Shown: piece after piece, positions 1 through 5,605 of the stretch
How the letters are laid out: each line of letters starts with the position of its first letter
Position numbering within the stretch: the first letter of the stretch is position 1
Assembly: GCA_025924295.1 (NCBI GenBank)
Contig: JAICEG010000344.1
Location: forward strand, 1 to 5,717
DNA length: 5,717 nt
Direction: 5' to 3'
Source of the DNA: Vicinamibacteria bacterium
GTDB lineage: Bacteria > Acidobacteriota > Vicinamibacteria > Vicinamibacterales > UBA2999
Notes under the pieces: model-generated
The model's database searches: none
What the model was told of the DNA's origin: nothing
Seen by the model: only the letters and a program-made list of their open reading frames with translations
Made by a program: the position numbers and the translations under genes

Positions 1-384
1 ATGTGGATGGGCGTAACACGCCTTGCACCGCTGGTCGATGTGCCGGACAAGTTCTCGGAGGCCGTGTTCGGTTTCTCGAAGGCAGCGGTCGCCAACCCGG
101 AGAGTGTCAGCCCGATCGCGTCGAATCGGGGCGTCCCGACCGCTTGCTCGTCCGAGGTCCGCGACGATATCGCCAGGATTCGTGATCACGAACGGCAGTA
201 CGGTCCGGGCGAGTTCGGGGGCTTCACGTTCGTCAGCTATGCCGAACTCATGCGAGTCAACTGGGATTCATTGGCGGTTCGACCGCAAGAATCAGAGTGG
301 TCGACCGTTTTCCGCGTCCTCGAAGCGTTGGGATCTCGGTTCGACCACGAGAAGATCCGAGTCGTCGCCTGGTGGGTCTGGTGA
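1..384 (+). CDS. hypothetical protein, 5'-partial and probably frameshifted (decaying gene)
   Basis: The open frame gives 127 residues that I cannot assign to a named family. The layout resembles small hypothetical proteins I recall from soil bacteria and actinomycetes: an early DGRN segment, then a PI..RG(L/V)P segment followed by S.EVR, a (S/T)(F/Y)xELxxxxWD segment, and a C-terminal RVVxW followed by FD. Here SPIASNRGVPT lies at residues 38-48, SYAELMRVNWDSL at about 79-91 and KIRVVAW at about 118-124. DGRN itself is visible at 6-17 in a different frame. One extra base near position 21 would join it to LAPLVDVPDKF in the main frame. At the 3' end the frame stops just after RVVAWWVW, while FDES is readable at 386-397 in another frame. 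The ATG at 1 is therefore probably not the true start; the gene likely begins upstream of the window. No secretion signal or membrane segment is seen. Function unknown. Confidence 0.5.
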   Translation: MWMGVTRLAPLVDVPDKFSEAVFGFSKAAVANPESVSPIASNRGVPTACSSEVRDDIARIRDHERQYGPGEFGGFTFVSYAELMRVNWDSLAVRPQESEWSTVFRVLEALGSRFDHEKIRVVAWWVW

Positions 385-481
385 TTTCGACGAATCTTGC
401 CGGGTCAAGCGGCGAGTCGAAGCGCGTCGATTCGGGCGAGCCAATCGTTGAGGCGGTTCCAACTGGCGCTGTTCTGGTCCA

Positions 482-518
482 CCATCCTTCGCTCGCCCTT
501 CGGGCGAGCTACGGATGG
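482..518. repeat. REP-like imperfect palindrome (stem-loop 1)
   Basis: Two 17-base arms (482-498 and 502-518) pair at 15 of 17 positions around the 3-base loop TTC. The inner stem GCTCGCCC/GGGCGAGC (491-498/502-509) is perfect. The outer stem CCATCC/GGATGG (482-487/513-518) is perfect. They are separated by a TTC/TAC internal mismatch, which gives the element a direction. No T-run follows, so it is not a typical intrinsic terminator. It lies about 100 bases past the end of the first open frame. Its form suits a dispersed REP-type palindrome, but copy number cannot be judged from this window. Confidence 0.7.
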
Positions 519-541
519 CAAGCCCGATCCATTTGCCATCC
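513..541. repeat. 9-bp perfect inverted repeat
   Basis: GGATGGCAA (513-521) and TTGCCATCC (533-541) are exact reverse complements with an 11-base spacer. The left arm is shared with the outer arm of the preceding stem-loop, so two mutually exclusive foldings are possible. Beyond this, CATCCTTCGC at 483-492 has its 10-base reverse complement at 560-569, making the region a nested palindrome. Confidence 0.6.
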
Positions 542-574
542 AGCCGGGCTGACCTTCAGGCGAAGGATGATGTT

Positions 575-605
575 GTCCGTAGCGGGCGCAGCCGCGAAGG
601 AGGAC
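575..605. repeat. degenerate palindrome, second copy in inverse orientation
   Basis: Read on the - strand, this segment runs CCTTCGC, then a short GC-rich turn, then GCTACGG. That is the same asymmetric CTTCGC...GCTACGG frame seen on the + strand in stem-loop 1. The outer GTCC/GGAC ends (575-578/602-605) pair exactly. The inner arms pair only with a one-base slip. I read it as a diverged second copy facing the first. Confidence 0.45.
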
Positions 606-742
606 TCAGACAACCGCACAGACTTCCGCTGACAAGCGTCGGATTCGGACAACTGACGTTTACGCGTTCGACACATTCCACCAACGAACTCGCTCTGTAA
701 GCTACGTATCTCATCGGAATGCGGATTGCTCATTGACGCGTG

Positions 743-987
743 ATGAGCCTGCCGAAGTATTTCGTCTACATTCTCCGAAGCTTCGAGGCGGGACTTAACG
801 TGAGAGGTCATGCCGGTGTAGTAACGCGTCGGCACGCTTTGGCGCCGACAAGACGGTTCCGCCGTACCTCGCCCGCAAGACCTCCTCGAACCGCAATGGC
901 CGCCAGCCGCAGGATCGTGAGCACGTTCACGTAATCCGCTTCGAACGATACGAAGAACGCGAGAACGCCGAACTCTCCGGCGTGTGA
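743..987 (+). pseudogene. GIY-YIG nuclease remnant with an internally inverted core
   Basis: From the ATG at 743 the + strand reads MSLPKYFVYILRS, a near-perfect start for small single-domain GIY-YIG proteins (YhbQ/UPF0213-like), with VYI as the 'GIY' half. It then becomes meaningless in that frame. The second half, RYYTGMTSHVKSRLEA, is readable at 779-826 on the opposite strand; YTG is the 'YIG' half and the R of SRL fits the catalytic arginine position. Re-inverting 782-835 restores a continuous frame: VYILRS, then VPTRYYTGMTSHVKSRLEA, with 8 residues between VYI and YTG as in YhbQ. Downstream of RLEA the usual HNAG..HTA..RPW region is not recognisable. FERY is legible at 940-951 in another frame, about 60 codons after VYIL, as in family members that end FERYLKSGSGRAF, and that frame stops at 987. 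The gene is therefore broken by an inversion and at least one frameshift and is very unlikely to make a nuclease. Identity of the first two motifs is strong; the 3' limit is a guess. Confidence 0.65.
782..835. other. 54-bp inverted segment inside the GIY-YIG remnant
   Basis: The segment is bounded by AAGC (778-781) and GCTT (836-839). The left junction forms the perfect 10-base palindrome CGAAGCTTCG (777-786). The length is exactly 18 codons, so reversing it keeps the frame and joins ILRS to VPTRYYTG without a gap. The 4-base flanks are too short for a known site-specific invertase site. A one-off template-switch or short-inversion mutation is the simpler reading. Confidence 0.6.
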
Positions 988-1058
988 CCGCGGCTCGAGA
1001 GTGATGAGCGGAGTGCCGGCACCGAGCCGCCCGTCCCGGCCTGCAGTAAGCCCGATGG

Positions 1059-1086
1059 TGTCAACCTCCGATCAATTCAGCGTGTA
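1059..1086 (+). promoter_or_regulatory. possible ECF-type promoter of the sigma operon
   Basis: TGTCAACC (1059-1066) contains the AAC core of ECF -35 elements. After 15 bases comes CGTGTA (1081-1086), resembling an ECF -10 CGT motif. Transcription would begin near 1091, leaving a leader of about 20 bases with the ribosome site inside it. An overlapping TATATA (1085-1090) could serve as a housekeeping -10, but no good -35 pairs with it. The position just before a sigma/anti-sigma operon suits autoregulation. The match is weak. Confidence 0.3.
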
Positions 1087-1097
1087 TATACCGTGAC

Positions 1098-1104
1098 AAG
1101 GGAG
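1098..1104 (+). promoter_or_regulatory. ribosome binding site AAGGGAG
   Basis: This purine run ends 6 bases before the ATG at 1111. It favours that start over the GTG at 1093, which has no Shine-Dalgarno sequence and would add six residues before a hydrophobic N-terminus. Confidence 0.65.
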
Positions 1105-1110
1105 ACGTAT

Positions 1111-1518
1111 ATGGCTCGCGTGGTGGTTGGTCTTCTGGCTGTGCTCGTGGTGTTGATAACGATGCTCGTTGCCGTCCGCGCCGGGGCCAACACCCTCGTG
1201 GTGATTGGCCTTCTTGCTGTACTCGTGCTGGGCGTTCTGTTGGCCCTCGTGGCGCTCGTGATGGGAGAGGTTCGGAAGGCGCGCCGGGCCGGATACGCGT
1301 CGTTATCGGCCTACCTGGCGGCGACGCCCAAAACGGACGCGGAAAAGCGAGCGGCGGCGGACCTCGCGCTCAAAGGTCTCGTGATCTGTCTCCTCGGACT
1401 GCTCTTTCCGCCGCTCATTCTGGTCGGTCTCGTTCCCCTGTACTTCGGGGCGCGCAAGGTCATCCATGTCTCGATGGGTCTTGGACTCGTCGATGACATC
1501 GACCTGCCGGGCGCGTGA
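1111..1518 (+). CDS. small integral membrane protein of unknown function, first gene of sigma operon
   Basis: The protein has 135 residues and I do not recognise a named family. Three hydrophobic segments are clear: about 4-22, 28-51 and 88-112. The first two form a tight hairpin separated only by RAGANT. The 35-residue loop after the second (EVRKARRAGY...TPKTDAEKRAAAD) is rich in Lys/Arg and Asp/Glu; by the positive-inside rule it should be cytoplasmic. The C-terminal part, with LFPPLILVGLVPLYFGARK followed by SMGLGLVDD, looks like a conserved block rather than random hydrophobic sequence. The ATG at 1111 is supported by AAGGGAG. The TGA overlaps the GTG of the sigma gene (GTGA, 1515-1518), so the two are probably translationally coupled. 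The gene is likely an accessory membrane part of the sigma/anti-sigma system, perhaps a sensor or a target. That role is inferred from position only. Confidence 0.8.
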   Translation: MARVVVGLLAVLVVLITMLVAVRAGANTLVVIGLLAVLVLGVLLALVALVMGEVRKARRAGYASLSAYLAATPKTDAEKRAAADLALKGLVICLLGLLFPPLILVGLVPLYFGARKVIHVSMGLGLVDDIDLPGA

Positions 1519-2111
1519 CCTGGCAAGGGACGGCTGATCCGACGTGGACCGCCGACATCGTCCAGCGCGTGAGAGCCGGGGATGTGGATGCCTTTGGCCA
1601 GATCGTGAAGGGCTACGAACGCCGGGTGTTCGCTCTAGCCGTCATGATTCTCCGCAATCGAGAGGGTGCCGACGACGTGACGCAGGATGCGTTCGTTCGC
1701 GCGTTCGAACGTCTTGATCTGTACGACGCGCGACGCCCGTTCTACCCCTGGCTTGCGACCATCACCGTGCGCCTTTCCACGAACTGGCTCGCGCGCCATT
1801 CGCCCGGCGCGCGGCGCGAAACACCGATTCAGCCTGAGTCGAGTGCTTATGCGTCGGCCGCTCCCGCCGCTCTCGACGTGCTGGTGGCCGAGGACGAGAG
1901 CCGGCACCTCTGGCGGCTCGTCGAGCGGCTGCCACTCGGCGAACGAACCGCCGTCGTCCTTCACTACCGCCAGGAGTTGTCGGTGAGCGAGGTAGCGTCG
2001 GCGATCGGTGTGACGGCTGGCACTGTGAAAACCCTGCTGTTCCGCGCTCGGCAGCATCTGCGCGCCTCGCTCGCTGGCGCAACGCCTTCGACGATCCGGA
2101 GTCCACGATGA
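1515..2111 (+). CDS. ECF-type RNA polymerase sigma factor (sigma-70 family)
   Basis: The 198-residue protein has the two-domain ECF layout. Region 2 spans about residues 24-93: AFGQIVKGYERRVFALAVMI, then the signature DDVTQDAFVRAFERLDLYD (53-71), where the -10 element and core polymerase are contacted, then PFYPWLATITVRLSTNW. Region 4 spans about 133-186, with the -35-binding helix-turn-helix in LSVSEVASAIGVTAGTVKTL and the following FRARQHLR. A 40-residue linker rich in Ala, Ser and Pro separates them, and region 3 is absent, as expected for ECF factors. The GTG start overlaps the preceding stop, and the TGA overlaps the ATG of the anti-sigma gene (ATGA, 2108-2111). It should direct polymerase to a small regulon when freed from its partner. 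The exact ECF group and the signal are not evident. Confidence 0.93.
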   Translation: MTWQGTADPTWTADIVQRVRAGDVDAFGQIVKGYERRVFALAVMILRNREGADDVTQDAFVRAFERLDLYDARRPFYPWLATITVRLSTNWLARHSPGARRETPIQPESSAYASAAPAALDVLVAEDESRHLWRLVERLPLGERTAVVLHYRQELSVSEVASAIGVTAGTVKTLLFRARQHLRASLAGATPSTIRSPR

Positions 2112-2617
2112 CTTGTCAGGAGATCTACGAACGCATCTGGACCGAGGCGCTGCGAGAATGCTCGCCGGCGGTTCGCAACGCGATCGACAGTCACGCGGGC
2201 CAGTGTCCTCGATGCCGTTCGGCGTTGCGGATCGTCGAGGACATGACCCTGGCGTTGAATCGTCTTGAAGAACCCGAGCCGGAGCGCGAGCTGTCCGCGG
2301 CGATCATGGCGAGAGTGGCACGACTGCCGGCAGCGCGGGAATCATCCAGGGCCGCCGAAGTATCCCGCGCGATCTCGTCCGGCGTGACATCCTGGGTCTG
2401 GATCCTCGCGGGAGTCGCCATCGTGGCTGCCGAACGAACTACCGCACTGACCGTCAGCGCGTGGCCGTGGAGTCTGACGACCCCGCGTCTCGAAGGCACA
2501 GGATTCGGTCCCCTGACGGGATCCGGCGTTTCGGCCCTCTGGCTGGCGGCCGGACTCCTGATGTTTCTCATGGGTCTGCTGCGGCGCCAGCACAGGGCAC
2601 TCGGCGAACGAGCGTAG
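2108..2617 (+). CDS. zinc-finger membrane anti-sigma factor (putative)
   Basis: The protein has 169 residues. The N-terminus carries a ZAS/zf-HC2-like zinc site: C3, then H29-X3-C33-X2-C36 in HAGQCPRC. In characterised anti-sigma proteins this fold binds the cognate ECF sigma factor in the cytoplasm. A helical linker (about 40-92) follows, rich in Glu and Arg. Two hydrophobic helices come next: 95-108 (SWVWILAGVAIVAA) and 141-158 (VSALWLAAGLLMFLMGLL). The short loop between them (about 109-140) should face the periplasm, and the basic tail RRQHRALGERA should be cytoplasmic. The first helix is only about 14 residues, so it may span with some neighbouring residues. The ATGA overlap with the sigma gene supports a 1:1 pair. 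There is no large sensor domain, so the signal may come from redox or zinc state or from a partner such as the upstream membrane protein. Confidence 0.82.
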   Translation: MTCQEIYERIWTEALRECSPAVRNAIDSHAGQCPRCRSALRIVEDMTLALNRLEEPEPERELSAAIMARVARLPAARESSRAAEVSRAISSGVTSWVWILAGVAIVAAERTTALTVSAWPWSLTTPRLEGTGFGPLTGSGVSALWLAAGLLMFLMGLLRRQHRALGERA

Positions 2618-2758
2618 GCGTCAGCGCGGCACGACCCACGTCCCCTATTCCATTGGCGAACGGTCTGTCCACGACTCCTCGCGCCATCCGATGTAACCAA
2701 TCCGTCCTTCGCGGAGCCGCGTAATGGAGATGACGTGCCGCGATTGGAGTCTCGCTAC

Positions 2759-3772
2759 ATGGCGGTTGTTGCACTGGACGATTTTCAGGCGCTGTCCCCT
2801 GACGCCCGCGAGTTGTTGCTCGATGCCGGCCAGTTCACCCTCGACATTGTCGGCATCTTCGAGCCGACGCCTTTTGCAGACCTGACGAGCGCCGTCATCT
2901 CGTTGTGTCGCGGCGATTTGGTTGCCGGCGCCATCAGCGCCGTTGGCGTCGTCCCCTACGCCGGCGACCTCGCGAAGCTCGGCAAGCTTCCGCGGTATGT
3001 ACAGACCGTTGAGCGCACCGTGCAACTGGCGCGCAGGAACGACACGCTGGCCAGGCTCGCACGACCGCTGCTCGCGCGGTTGCTGTCGGGCCTCGACGCG
3101 CTGCCGCTTGAATACGTCAGCCAACCGGGGCGCGTCGCCATCGGCCGGATGCGAAATGCCATCGACGACTTCCTCGGCCCGGCGCGCGTCATGTCGCGGG
3201 CCGAGCGCCTGACCGAAGACACGCTGAAGCGCGTGCTTGGGAGCACGAGGAACGTCGGCGTCCTGCCGCGGCGCAACGTTCGGACGATCGTGGAGTTCTT
3301 CGACAAGCACAGGATAGACGGCGGCGATCTCGACAAGTGGGCCGAGAAGATCAAAGGCATCGACCTGCACGCCGTCGATCCGGTGTCGATCGCAACGTTC
3401 CAGCCTGGCGACCTGGTGCTCGAATACATCGATACCACGAAGCCGGCGGGACGGCAGGTCGGCGAGTGGATGGTGAACTACAGGAGCGGCGTCGGCGCCG
3501 GCAACCTCGGACTGTCCGATGCGGGCCGGCGGCCGCAGCGCTTCAGGGTCGCGAGGTCGGTCGAGGCGCTGAAGTCAAAGGCCGCGGGCGCTGCCGACCA
3601 TTGGACGAACAGTGGAGCCAAACCGCATAAGGCGATCGTCGTCGAACACGGACAACGCGTCAGAAAAGCGGCGGAACAAGTCGCCGGAGGCGGCGAACAA
3701 TCCTCCTGCCAGAGGCGTGGAGATACCTCGAGCCGTTCTGATCGTCTTACACAGCCTCGGCAGTTGCGCTGA
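2759..3772 (+). CDS. polymorphic-toxin-like protein, probable 3' frameshift
   Basis: From the ATG at 2759 the protein is 337 residues; GTG 2735 (345 residues) is an alternative. Both have a GGAG upstream, at 9 and 5 bases. Residue numbers here follow the longer form. Residues 30-90 (DIVGIFEPTPFADLTSAVIS, GAISAVGVVPYAGDLAKLGK) match the linker I know from just before toxin domains in polymorphic toxins. A charged helical region (95-200) follows. The C-terminal part has PGDLVLEYID, QVGEWMV, RFRVARSVEALKSKAAGAADHW and GGGEQ. Many secreted NADase or ADP-ribosyl-type toxins end with GGG.Q(F/Y).(L/V)P, so a toxin of that fold is possible; this is a tentative structural reading. After Q322 the frame loses sense. 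Inserting one T near 3701 gives EQFLLPEAWRYLEPF and a stop at 3739-3741, 5 bases short of the convergent kinase. As sequenced, the frame overlaps that gene by 26 bases. No signal peptide, secretion domain or immunity gene is seen. Confidence 0.7.
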   Translation: MAVVALDDFQALSPDARELLLDAGQFTLDIVGIFEPTPFADLTSAVISLCRGDLVAGAISAVGVVPYAGDLAKLGKLPRYVQTVERTVQLARRNDTLARLARPLLARLLSGLDALPLEYVSQPGRVAIGRMRNAIDDFLGPARVMSRAERLTEDTLKRVLGSTRNVGVLPRRNVRTIVEFFDKHRIDGGDLDKWAEKIKGIDLHAVDPVSIATFQPGDLVLEYIDTTKPAGRQVGEWMVNYRSGVGAGNLGLSDAGRRPQRFRVARSVEALKSKAAGAADHWTNSGAKPHKAIVVEHGQRVRKAAEQVAGGGEQSSCQRRGDTSSRSDRLTQPRQLR

Positions 3773-5567
3773 CAGTGTAGGGAACTTCGACTTCCAGACG
3801 CGCTCCGCGGCCAGGCTCCGAGCTTACCTGCAACGATCCCCCTACCTGCTCGACGCGCTCCCTCATGCTGATGAGACCAAGGCCCTGATGCGCGGCGCGA
3901 ACATCGAACCCTACTCCGTTGTCTGCAACCATCATCGTGATGCGATCTGGGGAACCACGCAGATGAACGGACACCCGGCCAGCACAGCCATGCTTCACCG
4001 CATTGCTCACCGCTTCCTGGGCGACACGGTACAGGCAGACCATGACATCGGGTGACAGCACTTTCGGCACACCCTCGTGCGTAAAGGCAATGGCGACGTC
4101 GTTCGTCGACAACTCGCGTTGAAGCCGTTCGAGGGCAACCGTCAATCCGAGCAGCCGCAGGTGCGCCGGGTGCAACCGGTGCGAGAGGTCGCGCAGACTC
4201 CTCGTCACGGTCGCAACCCGCGCCGAGGTTTCCGCCAGCAGTGATTCAGGGTCGCGCAGCGATTCCGACCCGCGACGGTTCATCAGCACTCGCAGCTCCA
4301 CCTCGAGGACGGCCATTTGTTGACTGATGTCATCGTGCAGTTCGCGCGCAAGATGGGCGCGCTCGGTTTCCTGCGCACGGAGCAGCCGCCCACCCAGGTT
4401 GCGAATCTGCTGGTAGCTGGCACGCAGTTCGGCCTCGGTCCGGCGTCGTCTCGCGCGCTGCAGCAGGAGGCCGCCGATCAACGCCGTCTGCGCCACGAGC
4501 AGCGCCACGCCCCCGATTATCTGCAGTCTGTAGCGATCCCAGAGACCCGGCTCCCTGAAGAGCACGATGCTGTCGGGCGGCAACCGGCGTTCGTCGAGAT
4601 TCCACTGTGTCAGCACTCGTGCATCGAACATGTTGGCAGTTGACGTTAGTTCCTGAACCGGAATGGTCGCTGGTGATTCGCCGCGAAGAACACGCCGACC
4701 GACTTCGGCGGCACTCTTCCCGTGGCGCTCGAGGCTGTAGAGATGACCGCCCACCGCTCCCCGACCCAGATACTGATCGACGAAGATGAAGACGGGGGCG
4801 TTGGCTACGCTGGACAGTCGGGAGACGACCTCATGCGGAACGTGCGCACGTCCCGCCCCGTCCCTGAACAATGTCACGTACAGGATCGCGCTCTGCGCTG
4901 GCAGGCGCGAGACGGTCGCCAGGAGATCGTCCATCGATAGCTCGGTGAGGTACTCGATCGACACACGTTGCTCAGAGGCGCGGAACTCACGCCGCGCCTG
5001 CGCCTGCAGATGCCTGTCGAACGTGGAAGTTCCGCCAACGACGAAAACCTGTCGAGTCTCCGGTTGCAGCTGAAGAACGACGTCGAGGGTCGGTGCGAAG
5101 ACGCGCCTTACCAGGATTCCCGTGACATGAGCCGGAATAGTGACGCCTTCGATGTCAGCCGCGTCAGCACCGCAGAACACGATGGGGACACCGGGAAAGA
5201 TCCGGTCGCCATGTCGCAACAGGAAGCCGAGCGCAGGTCCTATCACGGCAATGATCAGGTCCGGCTTCCGGGCGCGGTACTTGTTGGCGTAGTGCTGGGC
5301 GAGCACCTGTTCGTAGTGCTCGTCGTTGAACTGCGACAGATTCATCGATTCCGTGAAGAACTCGATGCTGGCATCGTCAGCGCTGAGGCTGGAACGAAGG
5401 GCTTGATCAAGGACTGACAGTCCCGGGAGCGTCTTGTCCTCGTCGTATATGAGGAGAGCGCGTTTGTGCTCCGGCTGAGCCGATGCATGAGCCCCACCGA
5501 ACAGCGTGACGAGGGCGCAGACGACGGCAGTCGCGAACGCACTTCGGCACCGCCTGGCGGGGCGCAT
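3747..5567 (-). CDS. sensor histidine kinase with ABC-type substrate-binding-like periplasmic domain
   Basis: The 606-residue protein starts with a signal peptide: basic MRPARRCR, a hydrophobic core, likely cleavage after AHASA at about residue 30. Residues 34-310 resemble the ABC_sub_bind (PF04392) fold: RALLIYDEDKTLPG, PDLIIAVIGPA, GVPIVFCGAD, TRQVFVVGG, NAPVFIFVDQYLGRGAVGG. A single membrane helix lies at about 348-370, followed by a short basic coil and the HisKA_3 box ARELHDDISQQ with phosphoacceptor H411. The HATPase_c domain shows the N box QEAVSNAVKHG (N522), G1 DNGVGF (549-554) and G2 GLGLISMRER (562-571). All catalytic elements are intact. Kinases of this DesK/NarL type phosphorylate a LuxR/NarL-type regulator, and none is encoded here; a partner could lie beyond the right edge or elsewhere. 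A small ligand presumably binds the periplasmic domain, but its identity is not readable. There are no PAS or HAMP domains. The gene is convergent with the toxin-like gene. Confidence 0.93.
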   Translation of the reverse strand: MRPARRCRSAFATAVVCALVTLFGGAHASAQPEHKRALLIYDEDKTLPGLSVLDQALRSSLSADDASIEFFTESMNLSQFNDEHYEQVLAQHYANKYRARKPDLIIAVIGPALGFLLRHGDRIFPGVPIVFCGADAADIEGVTIPAHVTGILVRRVFAPTLDVVLQLQPETRQVFVVGGTSTFDRHLQAQARREFRASEQRVSIEYLTELSMDDLLATVSRLPAQSAILYVTLFRDGAGRAHVPHEVVSRLSSVANAPVFIFVDQYLGRGAVGGHLYSLERHGKSAAEVGRRVLRGESPATIPVQELTSTANMFDARVLTQWNLDERRLPPDSIVLFREPGLWDRYRLQIIGGVALLVAQTALIGGLLLQRARRRRTEAELRASYQQIRNLGGRLLRAQETERAHLARELHDDISQQMAVLEVELRVLMNRRGSESLRDPESLLAETSARVATVTRSLRDLSHRLHPAHLRLLGLTVALERLQRELSTNDVAIAFTHEGVPKVLSPDVMVCLYRVAQEAVSNAVKHGCAGRVSVHLRGSPDRITMMVADNGVGFDVRAAHQGLGLISMRERVEQVGGSLQVSSEPGRGARLEVEVPYTVSATAEAV

Positions 5568-5577
5568 AATGAGGCGA

Positions 5578-5605
5578 ATCCTAGCACGGCCCCTTGCAGC
5601 GACAA
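5578..5605 (-). promoter_or_regulatory. weak candidate promoter for the histidine kinase
   Basis: On the - strand, TTGTCG (5600-5605) and TAGGAT (5578-5583) are separated by 16 bases, with 4 of 6 matches each to the housekeeping consensus. The -10 would sit only 10 bases before the ATG at 5567, giving an almost leaderless transcript. That agrees with the lack of a clear Shine-Dalgarno sequence there. This is pattern matching only. Confidence 0.25.

Larger units (their letters stand above)
385..739. other. non-coding stretch with palindromic repeats
   Basis: I see no credible gene between the 127-residue frame and the GIY-YIG remnant. The open frames on both strands (for example - strand 509-835) are low-complexity GC-frame artefacts, apart from the short GIY-YIG piece described separately. 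The stretch holds a cluster of inverted repeats between 482 and 605. From about 606 to 739 I see no RNA gene, clear promoter or terminator. Confidence 0.5.

Noticed and set aside
606..740. Integron attC or CRISPR-like structure in the gene-poor stretch
   Set aside because: No paired attC core sites and no regularly spaced direct repeats are visible.
509..835. A 108-residue - strand frame starting at the inverted GIY-YIG piece
   Set aside because: Only its first 20 or so residues resemble GIY-YIG, and it has no VYIL half upstream; the rest runs through the palindromes. Better explained by inversion of a + strand gene.
1635..2057. Long - strand open frames opposite the sigma factor
   Set aside because: The + strand carries clear sigma regions 2 and 4; the opposite frames have no domain signal and biased composition.
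2645..3370. A 241-residue open frame on the - strand opposite the toxin-like gene
   Set aside because: It is a GC-frame shadow: no recognisable motif, Arg/Gln-rich composition, and the + strand frame has family-like segments over the same bases.
3741..3780. A shared terminator between the convergent genes
   Set aside because: TTACACAGC and GCTGACAGTGTAG pair only imperfectly, there is no T-run, and the sequence is coding for the kinase.
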